DNA of 64,000 bases from Zeugodacus cucurbitae (GCF_028554725.1 NC_071670.1:70717001-70781000), one strand, 5' to 3'. Positions 49,110 to 62,065 are shown, counted from the first letter of the stretch. A program made the numbers and translations. The notes: generated by a model from the sequence alone, not told the origin.

Positions 49110-52100
49110 TAACGGAATGTAGAAGGGAATCTGTCGAAATCAGTAGAACAGTCTAATTGATTTAAAGTACCTTATAAATTGGCTTCATGGAAATACATCG
49201 AACTTTGTAACGAAAAAAGATTCTAGAGGACCTATCCTCAATCGGTCAGCGGTCTCAAATTGAAGTTCCTATACAAATACTTAATAGTTTCAAGTTTAAA
49301 ATTGCACCAAATACAAAGTAAAGTTGGACTTTGATTAGAGGTATTTCGTACTGCCATCGCCAGCTATACTATTTTTATACAAGTCCCCCAAAAGCAAGGC
49401 ATAATGCCTTCAAAATGGTCGAACTTTTTGTTAGATATTTAAAAAAACCATAAAACATACACTCGTGGCAAATATTTTCATCAGAAATTATATGCAATCC
49501 AAGATTTCCAAAATTCAAAAATGCATTTTCTCAACGTGTTTAACTTGAAAATTCGCCCAGCTTTTTGGCATCATTCTCGACTATTAATAGTAAGTGACAT
49601 TCTAAATAAACGATGGCGGCGGTGGTGTTAGTGGCAGTCGCAGCTGTTGAATGTCAAAAGCCAAACTCTCAAACAGAAGCAGCCGAACAAAACAAATCAA
49701 ACAGAACACTCAACGGTGCTACAAAGCTGTTGAGTTAACTAGAACAGACTGCCACTTATGGAATGCCGAATGGATTGTGTAATGAATTGTGCCGTTATTA
49801 CGAAATCGAAATGAGTGCAATTAACAAAATACGCGCATTTATAGACACACAAACACATACACACATACAGAGGCACAGGCATGAGCGAGAATAACCGAAT
49901 TGAATGATGTGACAATGGAATCATTGCATAAGCGGCGAATATTCAATAGTTGCTTAGCTAAAGGCGTGCATTCAGTGGCGAAATTTTATTGCAAATTTTG
50001 CTAATAATACGAATATTTTCACGAGCTATTAGCTATTAACTATTTGCGTAAACAAATTCATTGCTTTAAAGCTTTCAATGCAACAAAAGAGTATGAAAAG
50101 TGGGGGCGAGACTGAAAGCTGAAGTGGCAGCACTTAATCGGTATTATTATGAAATATTGCCGTAATTGAAAAACTTTTGGTTTTGTTGTTTTTGTTTTTT
50201 AATTAAATGATCGACAGTGTGAGTTATGACAGCGAGAAGTTTGCTCACGAAATGCACTTAAGTTTTGCCTTGCGCTCAATTCGATAAATTTCACTTTGGG
50301 CGAAACTTCTTTCTCTCTCGGGAATGAAGAGAATTGCACTCGCATAAGTCCCGTTATGCATTTAAGCTCCCGTTGCAGCTCACTTTTGCCAGTCATTTGA
50401 CTAATTGCAGCTTCCAATCCATTTGCTGGCAACAGAAACGAGTTGAAAGTGTCTGTCACTCATTTTATTGTTGTTGCTTTTGTTATTGTTAATGCATGAA
50501 GTTTGTCTTCGTAGCCATTTGTCGAAACATATTTATCCCATCAATGTAGTCGGTAAGACTTTAATGATGCCATTCACAGCTGCATCAAGTGCAGAGAGAG
50601 TCAGTGTGTGTAAGAGCCTGTGTGAGTGTCGGAGTAGCCACAGTGACAGCTGATAGACGGGAACTCAGTTATTGCATACTCGGGTGTATGTATTTGTGAA
50701 GTGATATTATGGCGTTATCGTGTTCGACAAACTTATTCAATTATTATCATAGAAGGGAACAATATTAATGAGAGGATTAATATATATTTGCATTGAAAAA
50801 GAAGGGTTAAGTTCGGCTAACCGAACATTTTATACTCCGGCAATTTATTTATGTAATTTTTTTAAGATAACACACAATTCTGCATAAAATCTGTAGAATA
50901 AAGAATATCATTATATATATAAATAAAGTCCACCGGAAGTTTGAAATCCCTAATATTAGATATATGGCAGCTATTTGGCCCAGAGGCACTTTATTACAAG
51001 AAAAATATCTCTGGGTTTCTATAAAATATCTGAAAACTTTAATGATATTTGAGAGTAAAATTAGTCATAGGCACCGACGTCCTGATATTTGGTATTTGGG
51101 ACCTTCAAAAGTTATCCATATGTTATCTATGAGTTTTTAAGCATTTCCTAATCTGTCTAAAATTTAAAAATATCACGCAATAACTTCTTCGCAAACTTCA
51201 CATGAAATATGGTACATTCTCTGTGCAATAAAGCCTTGAGAAAAATACGTTGCCTACATTTCGACGCCAAAAGAGTTTCAGCTTTTAATGAAATATTCAT
51301 TCAAAAATTATATAAAGATATTATTTCAGTCTTTATGCGGGAAAATTAATTAGCTCAAATGTATGTATGTATGTATGTAACTTATTTTTGGCGTGTTTAA
51401 TGCAATGAATTTATTATTTCGCTATGACAAATTGGGCACCAATTAAACTCATATAACTGACAAATTGTTAAAAAATCAGTATTAAACTGACTGAATCCAG
51501 AATGTTACAATTTACTGTTATTGAAAATTTTAAATCTATTTTCCACATTTCATATTCATCAGCAGCATTCACTAATTGCCGCTGAAAACTGTCCGTTATT
51601 TAATTTATGCGGCAGTCGATGCATAATACACACATTAATTGGCAGCAATTTTCGCCATTTTGACAAGTCGCGTGAACTCACCTATTAGCCGGCGGCAAGT
51701 AACAGCATTTAACGGCGCTCTCGTGACAGTTAGCGCCCGCTCAGCAACAGACAGTGTGACGTGCCCGGCGACAGCGCACATACTCCTGCCGCACGGCCAT
51801 GTCTCTCCACTTGGAGCTTGTGTCTTTGACCTCGTCCTTTTCAGGGTCTCGGCGTTAGTTCTTTGTCAGCTAGTTATTGCTTGGCTTTGCTTTGTGCTTG
51901 TGTTGTGATTTTTGCGAGGAGAAAAAATGTAATAAAGCCACTCGTCAGCACTTGCGCTTCATTCACATTCAAGGCAATGAACTCATATTTCTCGAGTGCA
52001 GAATCGTGGTTAAATAGTGTGTTTTCACTGCTTCCTCATTGCTTGGCTAACCTTTGACGACTTAGCAATTGTTCACGGATCACGCGATAGATATGTATGT

Positions 52101-52120
52101 GTGTTAGTTAGTGTGGAATG
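49110..52120. other. non-coding stretch with a dispersed repeat and a GC-rich island
   Basis: No supported gene. The minus frame at 50459-50199 (about 86 codons) has balanced composition but no recognised domain and no start or splice evidence. A GC-rich island at 51640-51860 carries a perfect minus-strand donor, AATAG|GTGAGTT (intron from 51681), and could be a minus-strand leader exon. A GTAT microsatellite lies at 51361-51379. Confidence 0.4.
50803..51380. repeat. probable dispersed tephritid repeat
   Basis: Starts with GTTCGGCTAACCGAAC, itself a 6-bp hairpin, followed by ATTTTATACTC. From memory, this opening is a recurrent repeat start in tephritid genomes. The following AT-rich sequence with TTTGGGACC- and ATATGGCAGCTA-like words looks like the body of the same family. 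The right end, near the GTAT microsatellite, is a guess. It has no coding capacity and its class is unknown. Confidence 0.35.
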
Positions 52121-52125
52121 TGTTG

Positions 52126-52355
52126 CCCTGCCAGCCAAAGGTGGTGAAAAAGCTGGTTAAACCGAAGTTTTTTAAACCCACAAAAGTGGTAAAAAAGTGG
52201 TGAGTTTGCCATAGGCCAGCTTAGCTGCTTGTGAGTTTTTTAACCACTATTCCCCTCACACGTACGAATACAAAAACAAAACAACCCAAACGTGTACGTT
52301 GGTGTTAGTAATTGAAGAAACATGAGGGGAAAGTGGTTAGGCCTGGCTGGCAGGG
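52126..52355. mobile_element. 230-bp MITE, copy 1 (CCCTGCCAGCCA family)
   Basis: The ends CCCTGCCAGCCA (52126-52137) and TGGCTGGCAGGG (52344-52355) form a perfect 12-bp terminal inverted repeat. A second copy of identical length lies at 62103-62332 with five substitutions and no indels (about 2.2%). The element is flanked by TG on both sides, consistent with a 2-bp target duplication. It contains TTAACCAC/GTGGTTA words in inverted order near the ends and no open frame of note. Non-autonomous; superfamily not recognised. Confidence 0.85.
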
Positions 52356-55300
52356 TGACAACGAAATTACTATAAATGTATATGTATATGTATATGAGCT
52401 TTTGGGGTTTCCTCAACTCTGTTGCTACCAACTGACCTTGTAGATTTCTCAATCCTAACTTCTCATTTGCTTTCTAATAGAAACTAACGGAATACTACAT
52501 GGCGCCCTTCTTTGCCAACCTCCAGCACCTAGTCCACGACGCAATCTCTCTCTTTTATTAATTTACATTTATTATTTCATTTTTGAAGAAATCCTCGGCA
52601 ACTAACTGCTTTCGCTGCTGCTTTCGTGCAAAATTTACATAACAGTTTTTATATCGCTCACGCTTCAGTTCTGAAACGCACGATTTTATGCAAATTTTGC
52701 GACAAATCCATGCAAAAGAGTGCGCGTTGATAGTTATCGCCTGAATAAATATGAAGAGAACTTAAGTTAAATAACTTGGAATATTCGAAAAAAGCGCACA
52801 ATTATGCAATCCAAAGCACAAAGTATTATGTTAGAAGGGGATATTTGCACTGCAAATTTCGTTGGAATGAAATTCAAAGTCAATCAAAGGTTCTTGCCAG
52901 AAAAAGTGTGCTTCAAAGCGGTATTTATTTGAAGGAAACATTTATTCTCTGTCATTTATAAATACACTTTTATTAAATTTTTGCACTAAAAAATTTTAAA
53001 CCTTGGAAATCTTCATGTCCGTACATATGCTCCATACCACCGCACATCAACTATCTCTACATACAAATTGAATATCGATTGCGCTGCTGCATTGCAACTA
53101 CTAACCCAGCTAGCTACTTGGCATTGACATTGTCTTTGCCTTCGGTGCACTCATGGAGCTTCTGGCAAGCGCCAAAGCAGCACGCCAGTGGAGCCAAGTC
53201 GAAGGGTGCACACGGCGTATGAGTGACAATACTTAGAAAGCCTCTCCAAAGCCCATAGCTTAGCCTTTCTCTTCTAAGCTGTTGCTATACTGTAATGTAT
53301 TGAAATCATTTATATACATTCTCACTGTTTAGCTGCTCTCTTTTGCTTTGCCAGTTTCTTCTTAATGTCACTGCCAAGGTTATTGGCGCTTGAGCCTCTA
53401 CATTGCTGCTAATTCCAAACGCTTTTATTTGAATGTTCTCATGTGTGTGCTGCTCCAGACTCAAAGGAGGCGCCGTTCGATTGTCAGCGAAATTCTCATA
53501 TATATTTTGCACAAACACACACACGCAAATACACAGAAAGGCATTCCAATCTTATTTCTAAATTCATTGTTATCTGCAGAGCTGGAGTGTCATGAGGCAT
53601 AGCTTTACAAGTCTACGATATTTATGTAAAGTGTTTGAACAAGTACGAGATTTCGTTAGAAGTGAGAGATGTATTTTTCTTTAAAGAATAACCAAACTCT
53701 CAAAGCTTCTTTAAACATCAACTGAGCTACAATGGGCTTCAATAAATATTAGAATTTAAACCATATTATACCGATATCTTATCACAGTTCTTGAAGAATC
53801 TCAAATTTTGACTTGATTTAAATAAGATTATTGGAAGTAGTTATGGAATAAAAAATTATTGGCGAATCTTACAATGAAAAACAGCTTTCAAAATTTCTTT
53901 ATAACCTTCAACCATGAATAGAGCTTTTTACACACATTATCTTATTAATTTGCAAAATAGTCCACAAAACACTGCTTAGCAGCTTATACTTAGGGTATAT
54001 TCCACCTCAATGGTTTCTTGGAATAAACCCGACACACACATCCATGGAATTAATTACTTCGAGCACACATCAATGAAAACTACATAATTGAAACCACATT
54101 TTTAATTACTTTCGCATTAAAATTCAAGTATTCTCATTAAATAACCATAAGGGTAAAGCAATGCTGTCTGAGGTCGACTCACCTTGGCTCAGCAACCCAA
54201 AAGGCTCACACACACATACACATGCAAAAAGAGGCGCTTGCAGAAGACTGCCTACTTAATTAAAAAGAAGCCAGTTCGGGCATTTAAACCGCCGAGCTGG
54301 ACCACCACTCATCACCTCAGGTGAGTGTAAACAAAGCAGAGACCAAAAGCCAAGGGACGGCGACGGAAGCCATTGTGGCTGCACGCAGGCCGAAAGCCAA
54401 CAAGCCAGCAGGCGGTCTACTTAAAATGTGTGCCCGGCCAAAGACACAAAGACAACAAACACGCTTTGCACGAAATTAACAGACACACCGTCGCACCACC
54501 GCCTTTAAAGCGCTTCTCGAGGTGGCGGATGGTGACCTGTCGTTAGTGGATGGCTGAGTGCAAATACCTGCAGCATCATCTCGCGTGCGTTGACCAGCGC
54601 TTGGAATTTCATTAAAATTAAGTGTGTAAAACAAGCAGAAATTAAAAGGCATAAGGTTGTAAATACAAAACAAAAACAACAAAGATGGAGGCAAAAAATG
54701 TTGTAGTCAGCTGCTGGCCATCGAGCACATTAACCATACGACCTGGTGACCGCTTACTACACTTTACGTGACTCCGGAACGTGTCGGCGCGCCATTCTAC
54801 GTGCGATCACGTTTGCCACGTTAAGCACCAGCTCTGAGGCCAGCACCACATTACTAACGAATTAAAATTCTCATTTAAAAATATAATTTATTTTCGGTTT
54901 GTTTATTTTCGTACTGGCGCCGAGGCATCGCACTGCTGTCAGAGTCATTAGCTAGCATAGCCTCTAGCGCAGCTCCGTCCCGCACATGCATGTCCCCAGT
55001 GACAGCTGTCATGTTGGCGCACAATTGCTGCTGCTGTTGATGCCTTTTTGATGTTGCGCCATCATCATCGGCATAAAAAGACGATTGTCATGCTGCCAGC
55101 TGCGCAGTGGGCGGAGGCGAAAAAAATTACGAACCAAGTGTCCTTGCTGGCTTCAACGCCGGTTGTTTGGATATTGTTTTCGTTTATTTAACGCTTAGTG
55201 TGTGCGCTCTTGTTGTTGTTGTGCTGTCATAACGGCATGTGTCAATGTGACACATGTGAGGTCAGTCGTCAAGCAAAATGGTAGTTAAAATCCCATGCCA

Positions 55301-57134
55301 TCAACAGTAATCGAATGTAAACAACAATATGTAAGGAAAAGGGTACAAAGGCGACGGCGGTCAAGCTCTCACAAAAACAACTTTAGTTTCTAATTCGGAG
55401 AGAATGACGGTCATTCAGCATCATTGCAACTATTTTAAATGGTCCGTCAGAGACATGAGGAAAGTGATTTCATTAAGTGTTTCTAAAAAGTGCCGTAAAA
55501 GACATTAAAAAGTTTTTGGGACTAAAAGTCGGCAGTTAAAAGCATTCTCTGAAAATTGGCTTTAATTAATTTTAGTTTCAAACTCCGCTTAGTTTTTCAA
55601 ATGATTTTATAATTTGTCCATGCAACTAAATGATTTATTTTCTATAGATTAATTAATGAAAACAATAATAAAAGCAACACATGCTCGGATTAGAGTATTT
55701 CTTCTTCTTAGATGTATAAGTAAAAATTAGAAGTAATTCCCCTCCGTAATTGATATTTTTCCATAAGTTACTTCACAAATTTCGTGAATAATTTCGCCGC
55801 AAGTTAAAACTGGAAGTTTAAATTTAGCAGGAAATTTAACCTTAACAACCAACGTATGAAGATATAAATAAACGAGTATGTATGCATATAAGTAAGCCTA
55901 CGTAACGCCGAAATATAAAATGCAACAATGCCAAAAGCCAAAAGTCAGTTTTAGCAAACAATTTAAAATAAGTTATTTGCAGCTTTAAATAAAATATCTG
56001 TTACACTTTGTTGCTTTTGTTGTATCGTGGTACACCATAAGTCACGTAAATAACATAACTGCTCTGCTCTCATTTTCGGCGCAACAATTCAAAAATAAAT
56101 TTACGGCATATTTCCAGGGAAAATACTTATTTATAGATTTTAACGAATTTATTTTCGAACAACAGAACACCGCACTCACCCGCGCTGTCTCTTTCACTCA
56201 ACCCACAGTGCCGACGAAAGTCTTTGTTCTGTCAGCCCACAAACCTTTGTTCCACGCGATGATGAGCTTTCGTTGGGCGTTGAATTTGGTGAAACCCCCA
56301 AACATTGCCTGTTCATTGCAAATTCGTCAATGCTGTTTTAAGGTGAAGCAATCAGAAAGAGAGATAAAGAGTGCTTACTACAAAGGCTTATGATAATGAA
56401 TGGAAGCTTTAAAGTTAATAAGAGGAGAGTTATAAAGCCAAAATATTGACAATTTCATTAATTTTCTCGAGGTTTGGTTGAGATAATTATTGTATAGCTC
56501 TAAAAAAGCACTCTTTAATATTACGAAAATATCTTGCATCATTTTGAAGTATTTTGAGTGCTTTGCCACTTACGAACGTCGTCATTTTTCAGAAGGCAAA
56601 TATCAATGAATTTAATTCCCATATTTCAGGTTATAACGTAATATACTCCAAAACCATTTTCATTACATTTGATTGTCAATGTATTTTTACTTACTTGCCT
56701 GCCTGTTTTTAATCTACTACGATTTCAATTTCCTCTTATTTCCGTTCTTTCTCATTAATTCATGAAGCAATAAGTGAAAACAAAAGCGTTCGGGCGATAA
56801 GCGCAACGGTAACGGCAAAGTCCAAGCGTCCACCACAAAGCTAAAAAATGTCTCACCGCAAGAAAACTTGAAACAAAAACACCAAACTTTTTACAAAAAG
56901 CCGCGAGACGGCCCATTTGAAGAGAATTAAATTATAATTAACAGCCAACTTCACTTAACAAGTTATCGCGCCCACAAATCGCTGAGTTATCCGGTTGCGC
57001 CGCTCTCATTCTCTCTTCCATCAATCTTTGGTGTCACACACTGGGCACTGAGCAAATCACTGCACTTTTGTGCGCTTATCAGCGTCTCCTTATCAAGTGC
57101 CAACCTTTGTTTGAAATATTGAGTGTTCTTCCCA

Positions 57135-57151
57135 CTCTCTCTCTCTCTCTT
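57135..57151. repeat. CT microsatellite (GAGA-type)
   Basis: About eight CT dinucleotides. The complementary GAGAG could bind GAGA factor, but there is no promoter beside it. Confidence 0.85.
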
Positions 57152-57536
57152 TTCGCACTCAAATTGATTTCAGTGTGGATCAGTGTGATTTTTTTTTCGT
57201 TAATTTAAAATTTGCTCTCACTTTTGGTGTTGTTGTTTTGTTTCTTTCTTTGTGTTCTGTGTCTTTAAGACATTTGCTGCTTTTCGGCGCTCGCCGCTGC
57301 AGTTGTTTTGAGTGCTTCACTATCTTATCACAAGTGTTGTGGGATTTAATAAATCTTATTGTGACTCGGAATTTTGTGGCATTAAATTGTGTCTTGATTT
57401 TCTTGACATTTATTTACACACACTTGACTTTTACAACATTTGATAGAATATTTTTAGACGACTTTATTGTCTTTGTTTTCACTCAAAGGAATAATATTTT
57501 CAGCTCTTTCTTGTTTTAATTTAATTTTAAAATGAG

Positions 57537-57582
57537 TTGTTATAATCAAAATCAAAAATTTGTTATAATCAAAATCAAAAAT
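57537..57582. repeat. 23-bp perfect tandem duplication
   Basis: Two head-to-tail copies of a 23-bp unit starting TTGTTATAATCAAAATC occupy 57537-57559 and 57560-57582, with no difference seen. Replication slippage is the simplest source. Confidence 0.85.
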
Positions 57583-60500
57583 CGAAGTGCTTTAACGGAT
57601 TTTAGAAGCGAGACTCGAATACTATAACTTAACCTTGAGGCTTGACCCTACCCTACCCTACTAGTGTCAAAGTAGGAAATTTAAAGAACCTTCTACTGAT
57701 CGCATTTTATGGACTTTTAGATCTTCCTCTTATTTATTTTTTATGTTGAAGACATGTATGCCATAAATGAGTAATTAATAATATATATGAAATTTTATAA
57801 TATATATAATATATTTAGTTTAATCAGAAAAAACGGTCGCTAATTGTGGGAAACCCATGGATGACTCATACAGACTACTTTAAGCAAAATAAAGAAATTA
57901 TTGAAGTCGAATAGAATGCATTGCTCACGACCTGTAGAATCATGTTGTTTATCAGTTGTGAAATGTTTATGTTGTCATAATAATAGAGTGGAGAAACTTG
58001 CAAAAATAGCAATAAGTAATAATTGAAATATTAAATAGTAAAAATCCATGATTACTAATATATTATTATATAATAGACTTTTGAGAATGTATTTGTTTAC
58101 CTCTCAAGAAATGAGTAGACACTTCTCAGTCTCAACTATGAGTGTGCGAAAAAGTTTTTCTTCTAGAAATTAAATTTCATCAAAATAGAGGGCTCATTTT
58201 CCATAAATAAATCTTAATTATTAGAAGAAAATCTAACTATTGAATTAAGGCGAGGCATATTATCCACAAAGAGCATTACTTTTATATATTTTTCTTTACG
58301 GAAAACTAAAGGATTCTCCTTAAGAGGGCGGAATGCGGCAAGACTTTGTTAACATTTTTGAAACACAATATCGTTAGACGTACTTTTTGACTTGACCTTA
58401 TCTTTAGAGTAGAGCGCTTTATAGTCAGTGTCACTTATGGGAATAAGTACATAAAATATTCATGGAGAACTCTGAAGACGACCTGAAGACTTTTTAGAAC
58501 AATTATAAATACTTTACATAAAAAAAATAATATTTAAAAGTATTCAAACTTTATATAAACTCATATTAATATTAGATAGTGAGTACTGAGTATTTAAAAT
58601 CCATATAATCGAAGCACTTTTAGGTCACTATGCACAGTATAAATAAACAGTGAGTACTCTAAGGATTTTGAATAGATAAATGAATAATAAAAAGTGAAAA
58701 TGAGTCCTTTAATTATTTACTTTATGTCATGAAGAGCTCTTAATCGAGATTAAGTATTTTATTCATCATAATTGATTATGAATAACTGTTACGACACTAA
58801 ACTATTTCTATAAATGTCTACTATTCCTTCTGATAAAATTAAATGTTCCAATTGATTGAGTATTATGAGTCAAACTGAGTAATCATGACACACTAATTTA
58901 TTTTTTTGGAGGAGGGTTGATAGTAATACCAAATCTCCGCCATGGAAGAAACTGTAATTATTCTTGTTATTTATTTTCCCTTCCTGAAGATTTGCTATGC
59001 AATGCCAACTAAATCCCCAGCGCTGTCAATCAATTGGGAAATTTGCATTCTTGTGGACTCTCCATTCATAAAATAATTAAATGTAAATATGTACATTATG
59101 GCCGGCAGCAAGCACTTATTCATAATGCTGTCTATCTCCTATTGCTAAACACAAACACAGGCACACTCCCTCATTATATTATATACTATTTCACTTAATA
59201 TGTGCCGACTCAAGTTACCAAAGAAATTTTCCAGTTTCCTTAGGACACTGCAATAATTCCACGCACACACACATACTCATTCCGATTTCCTTTACAGTTA
59301 GCAACAACGCGTGCACAGTAATTGAAGAATGCATTTGTTGGTGGAATTAGATTGTCAATGCAAATATATAAATAGCGGACATGACATGAATTCATACTCA
59401 TACAAATGCACTCATACATGGATATGATATTGACAGGCTGTAGTCATCCCACTAGAAGACTACAAGGACTTACATATATGCCTACATATGTATGCACGTA
59501 AGTGTATAACGGGTGTTTATCTGTCGCAAAATAATGGCTACTAATTCAGCTGCGGATAGCCTTCGTCAAGGCTTTAGGGTCGTCCGGCGCTGGTTGCCAA
59601 CAGCGTTGCATTTGTACGACCATCTCTCTCTGTGTCTATGTGTGTGTGTGTGCAGTAAATACAAATACATATTTATATATGCAAAAAGCATTTATTTGCG
59701 CATTTTACTGGGGTCTGCAAATCCACAACGTTAGGTGACACTGTCATTGGGGGACGCGTGCCGTATTAGGGGTGATGGGTTGGAGGAAGTGTGCAAATAT
59801 TCATAATCCAGCGACGGTTTGCCTAGAAACGACCATAATTTGAAGGTTGCGCTTTTCCAGGAAGCCGACCCTCTAGCTCTTACTTGGAAATGTTTACTTG
59901 GCTGCATTCGCGCACACTTGCAAAGTACCGTTACTACTCAAACCACCTCTCTCCACAAAATGAGAATTTCTTATCTAGGCTTTTGTTTTCATTAGAGCAC
60001 TCGCTCCCTCGCTCGCGTCTTATCTTTATCTGTTTGCTTATGCTTAGTTTCTTATAATTGTTTTTGTTTTCTATTATGTTTTCATTATTGTTGTTGTTGG
60101 TGTAATTGTGTTTTTTATTAAACGTTTCGCTTTAGTTTTTGCCGCATCATCGTCAGCTGTTGCTCACTTGTTGCCGGTTTCCACTTGAATTGTTGTTATT
60201 AATAATTTTGTTGTTATATTGTTTTTTTTCATTGTTGTTGTTGTGTTGTTATTACTCGCTCATTTAATCATTTAATTGTAGCTACAGCGATCATTAGTCG
60301 AGCGCTGAGCGCATGAGGCAATAAGTAGACAAATTGAAGTAAGCAAATACTAAGACACAATAACAACAACAGCAACAAAAACAACAATAATACATTCAAA
60401 TATAAAGTGTTTTTGTACCCGTTCATTATGTGCGTTGAAATGTGAAATGTGGAGGTTATCAATGCGGTGTTTTATAATGCTTAGGGTTGCCACACAAAAA

Positions 60501-61308
60501 TTAAAAAGAGTTCAGACTTTTTAATAATCCCTTAGTAAATAACGGTTAATAGAAAAAGAACATTTCGATTTTTTTTACATTAGTAAGAACCTTAAAAATA
60601 TAAAACTTAAAAAATTTAATGTTGTAATCATGTAATCATCATCTTTACATCGAGAGAGGTAATCCCTTTTATGATTCCTCTTGCATAATCTCATTTACTA
60701 ATCATTACAATACTGTATATAGAGGGTTTCCACATTAACGAAATAGAAGATATTCAAAACAAGAAGAAGAAGAAGAAAAGTCCAACAACAAGCTAAGTAC
60801 GGTCATCAAAATTTCCCGTAAACTTAGACTATAAGAACATCTGGTCCTAAACAACCTGGACTCCCCATTCGAAAAAAGATGCTGAAAGCTCAAAGAAATA
60901 AAAAAACATAAAATTCAAGGAAGATAAAGTCCAGAAAGATCTTAAAGCTCTAGGCTTAACGGAATCATTCCCCACAAATAAATTTTAAACGTTACGTTTC
61001 ATATTACCCGCGAAAAGGGTGCAACTAGTAGCAGAGTGGGCTAAATGCATTCGAACACCTTGTGTCCACCGTATCTTACACCACCTCGCTAGTTTGTTGT
61101 TGTTGTCATTTATCACATACATATTTTCTTCACATTTATTAGCTCATTTACTCTCCTTATTAGGCGCCTATTTGAGACAGAAACACGGCGCACACACCCA
61201 TCGTCACACATGTAGCGGGGCATATGAAATGTCGTCAGAACGCTCTCGGCCGGCCAGCCAGAGCGTCAGCGTAATGGCATGAGAAAATTCGCAACGAACA
61301 AATTCAAA

Positions 61309-61342
61309 TCAGTTTTGTCGCGTTAACTCGGCCGTTTGGTTG
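61309..61342 (+). promoter_or_regulatory. TATA-less core promoter: initiator plus DPE
   Basis: TCAGTT at 61309-61314 is a perfect fly initiator with A+1 at 61311. GGTTG at 61338-61342 lies exactly at +28 to +32 and fits the downstream promoter element consensus RGWYV in all five positions. There is no TATA box near -30. Initiator/DPE promoters are typical of regulated developmental genes in flies. I estimate about 0.4 such exact combinations per strand in 64 kb by chance. The long leader, good ATG and donor that follow make this one credible. Confidence 0.5.
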
Positions 61343-61875
61343 GCTGAACTGGTTGGACGGACGCCGGGCGCTACTCGTTACTTACTTACTTACTAACTAT
61401 TTCCCACTTAACAACCACAACTTTAGAAAACGACGACGGCAGCAAAGTGAAGTGCGACGAGCGCCGATCTGTAATCACTCATAGGCAAAATAACAAATTC
61501 AATATTACAATAACAACAAATAAATAAATATAAAGTGACAAAGTGAGCGATCGGTTGCTGTGAAGTGTTGAAGAATTGAACAGCGTGTGATAAGCGCAAA
61601 ATCGCGATATCTCGCTAGCGCTGCGAGCGGAGGCTGCGGAATGTGCAAAAAGTTTGTGTAAATATTATTTCCTTAATTGATTTGCCGATCGGAAAAAGTG
61701 AAAAAACGAGCGCGTGTGCAGAAGTGTGCAGCAAGGCAAGTGAGAAGAAGAAGCCCACGCGTGCCATTGACCGCTAAATATTGAGAAGAAAAGCTCTTGA
61801 GCTGCTTCCGAACTGCGTATGCGTAACTATTCTAGTGCCAGTGACTGTGTGTTTGTGTGAATAGAAGTTGAAAAA
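61311..61875 (+). other. 5' leader of the right-hand gene, with two upstream ORFs
   Basis: 565 nt from the initiator to the ATG, GC-richer than the surroundings and full of GTGAAG, AAGTG and CAACAA words typical of fly leaders, without an obvious internal intron. It contains at least two short upstream ORFs: 61641-61661 (MCKKFV) and 61819-61860 (13 codons, stop 15 nt before the main ATG). These could dampen translation. A TTAC microsatellite lies at 61378-61394. Confidence 0.4.
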
Positions 61876-61919
61876 ATGCCGTCCATTAATTTGTTGCAGA
61901 CACGCGCCATTATGTGCTG
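61876..61919 (+). CDS. first coding exon of an unrecognised gene, 5' partial
   Basis: ATG at 61876 has a run of A before it (good fly context, A at -3) and opens MPSINLLQTRAIMC. The 44-nt coding part ends at TG|GTAGGT (61919/61920), a good donor, leaving phase 2; without splicing the frame stops at 61921-61923. This ATG was chosen because it follows the leader directly and its frame reaches a donor. The peptide has no domain and is too short to identify. The remaining 2 kb of the window would be intron 1, which carries the MITE at 62103. The phase match with 46532-46575 suggests alternative first exons of one gene. Confidence 0.42.
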
Positions 61920-62065
61920 GTAGGTTACGTCTTGTCTAATTTTCTTCTAATTTATCAAATTTTCATACGAAAGAAACTGCAGAGAAACATATTTACAACA
62001 TTAAGGTTTACTCGTGGCTTATTTGACGCAGCTTCTTCTTCTATCAATCGACGCGCTTCCCACCA

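Larger units (their letters stand above)
52360..61300. other. long non-coding stretch with donor-bearing GC patches
   Basis: No gene can be supported. GC-richer patches at 54180-55250 and around 56160-56350 hold strong donor-like sites on both strands: plus CTCAG|GTGAGTG (intron from 54321), minus CCAAG|GTGAGTC (from 54182), minus GCGG|GTGAGTG (from 56179). A CT microsatellite lies at 57135-57151 and CCTAC repeats near 57645. Frames at 57175-57519 and 59513-59734 are low-complexity and T- or GT-rich. AT-rich DNA fills 57700-59100. Confidence 0.4.

Noticed and set aside
56208..56393. Balanced + strand frame and opposing minus frame at 56180-56310
   Set aside because: Both strands are open over the same stretch, neither has a domain, and the minus-strand donor at 56179 lies beyond an in-frame stop.
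57640..57662. CCCTACCCTACCCTAC as a telomere-like array
   Set aside because: Only three units; ordinary slippage repeat.
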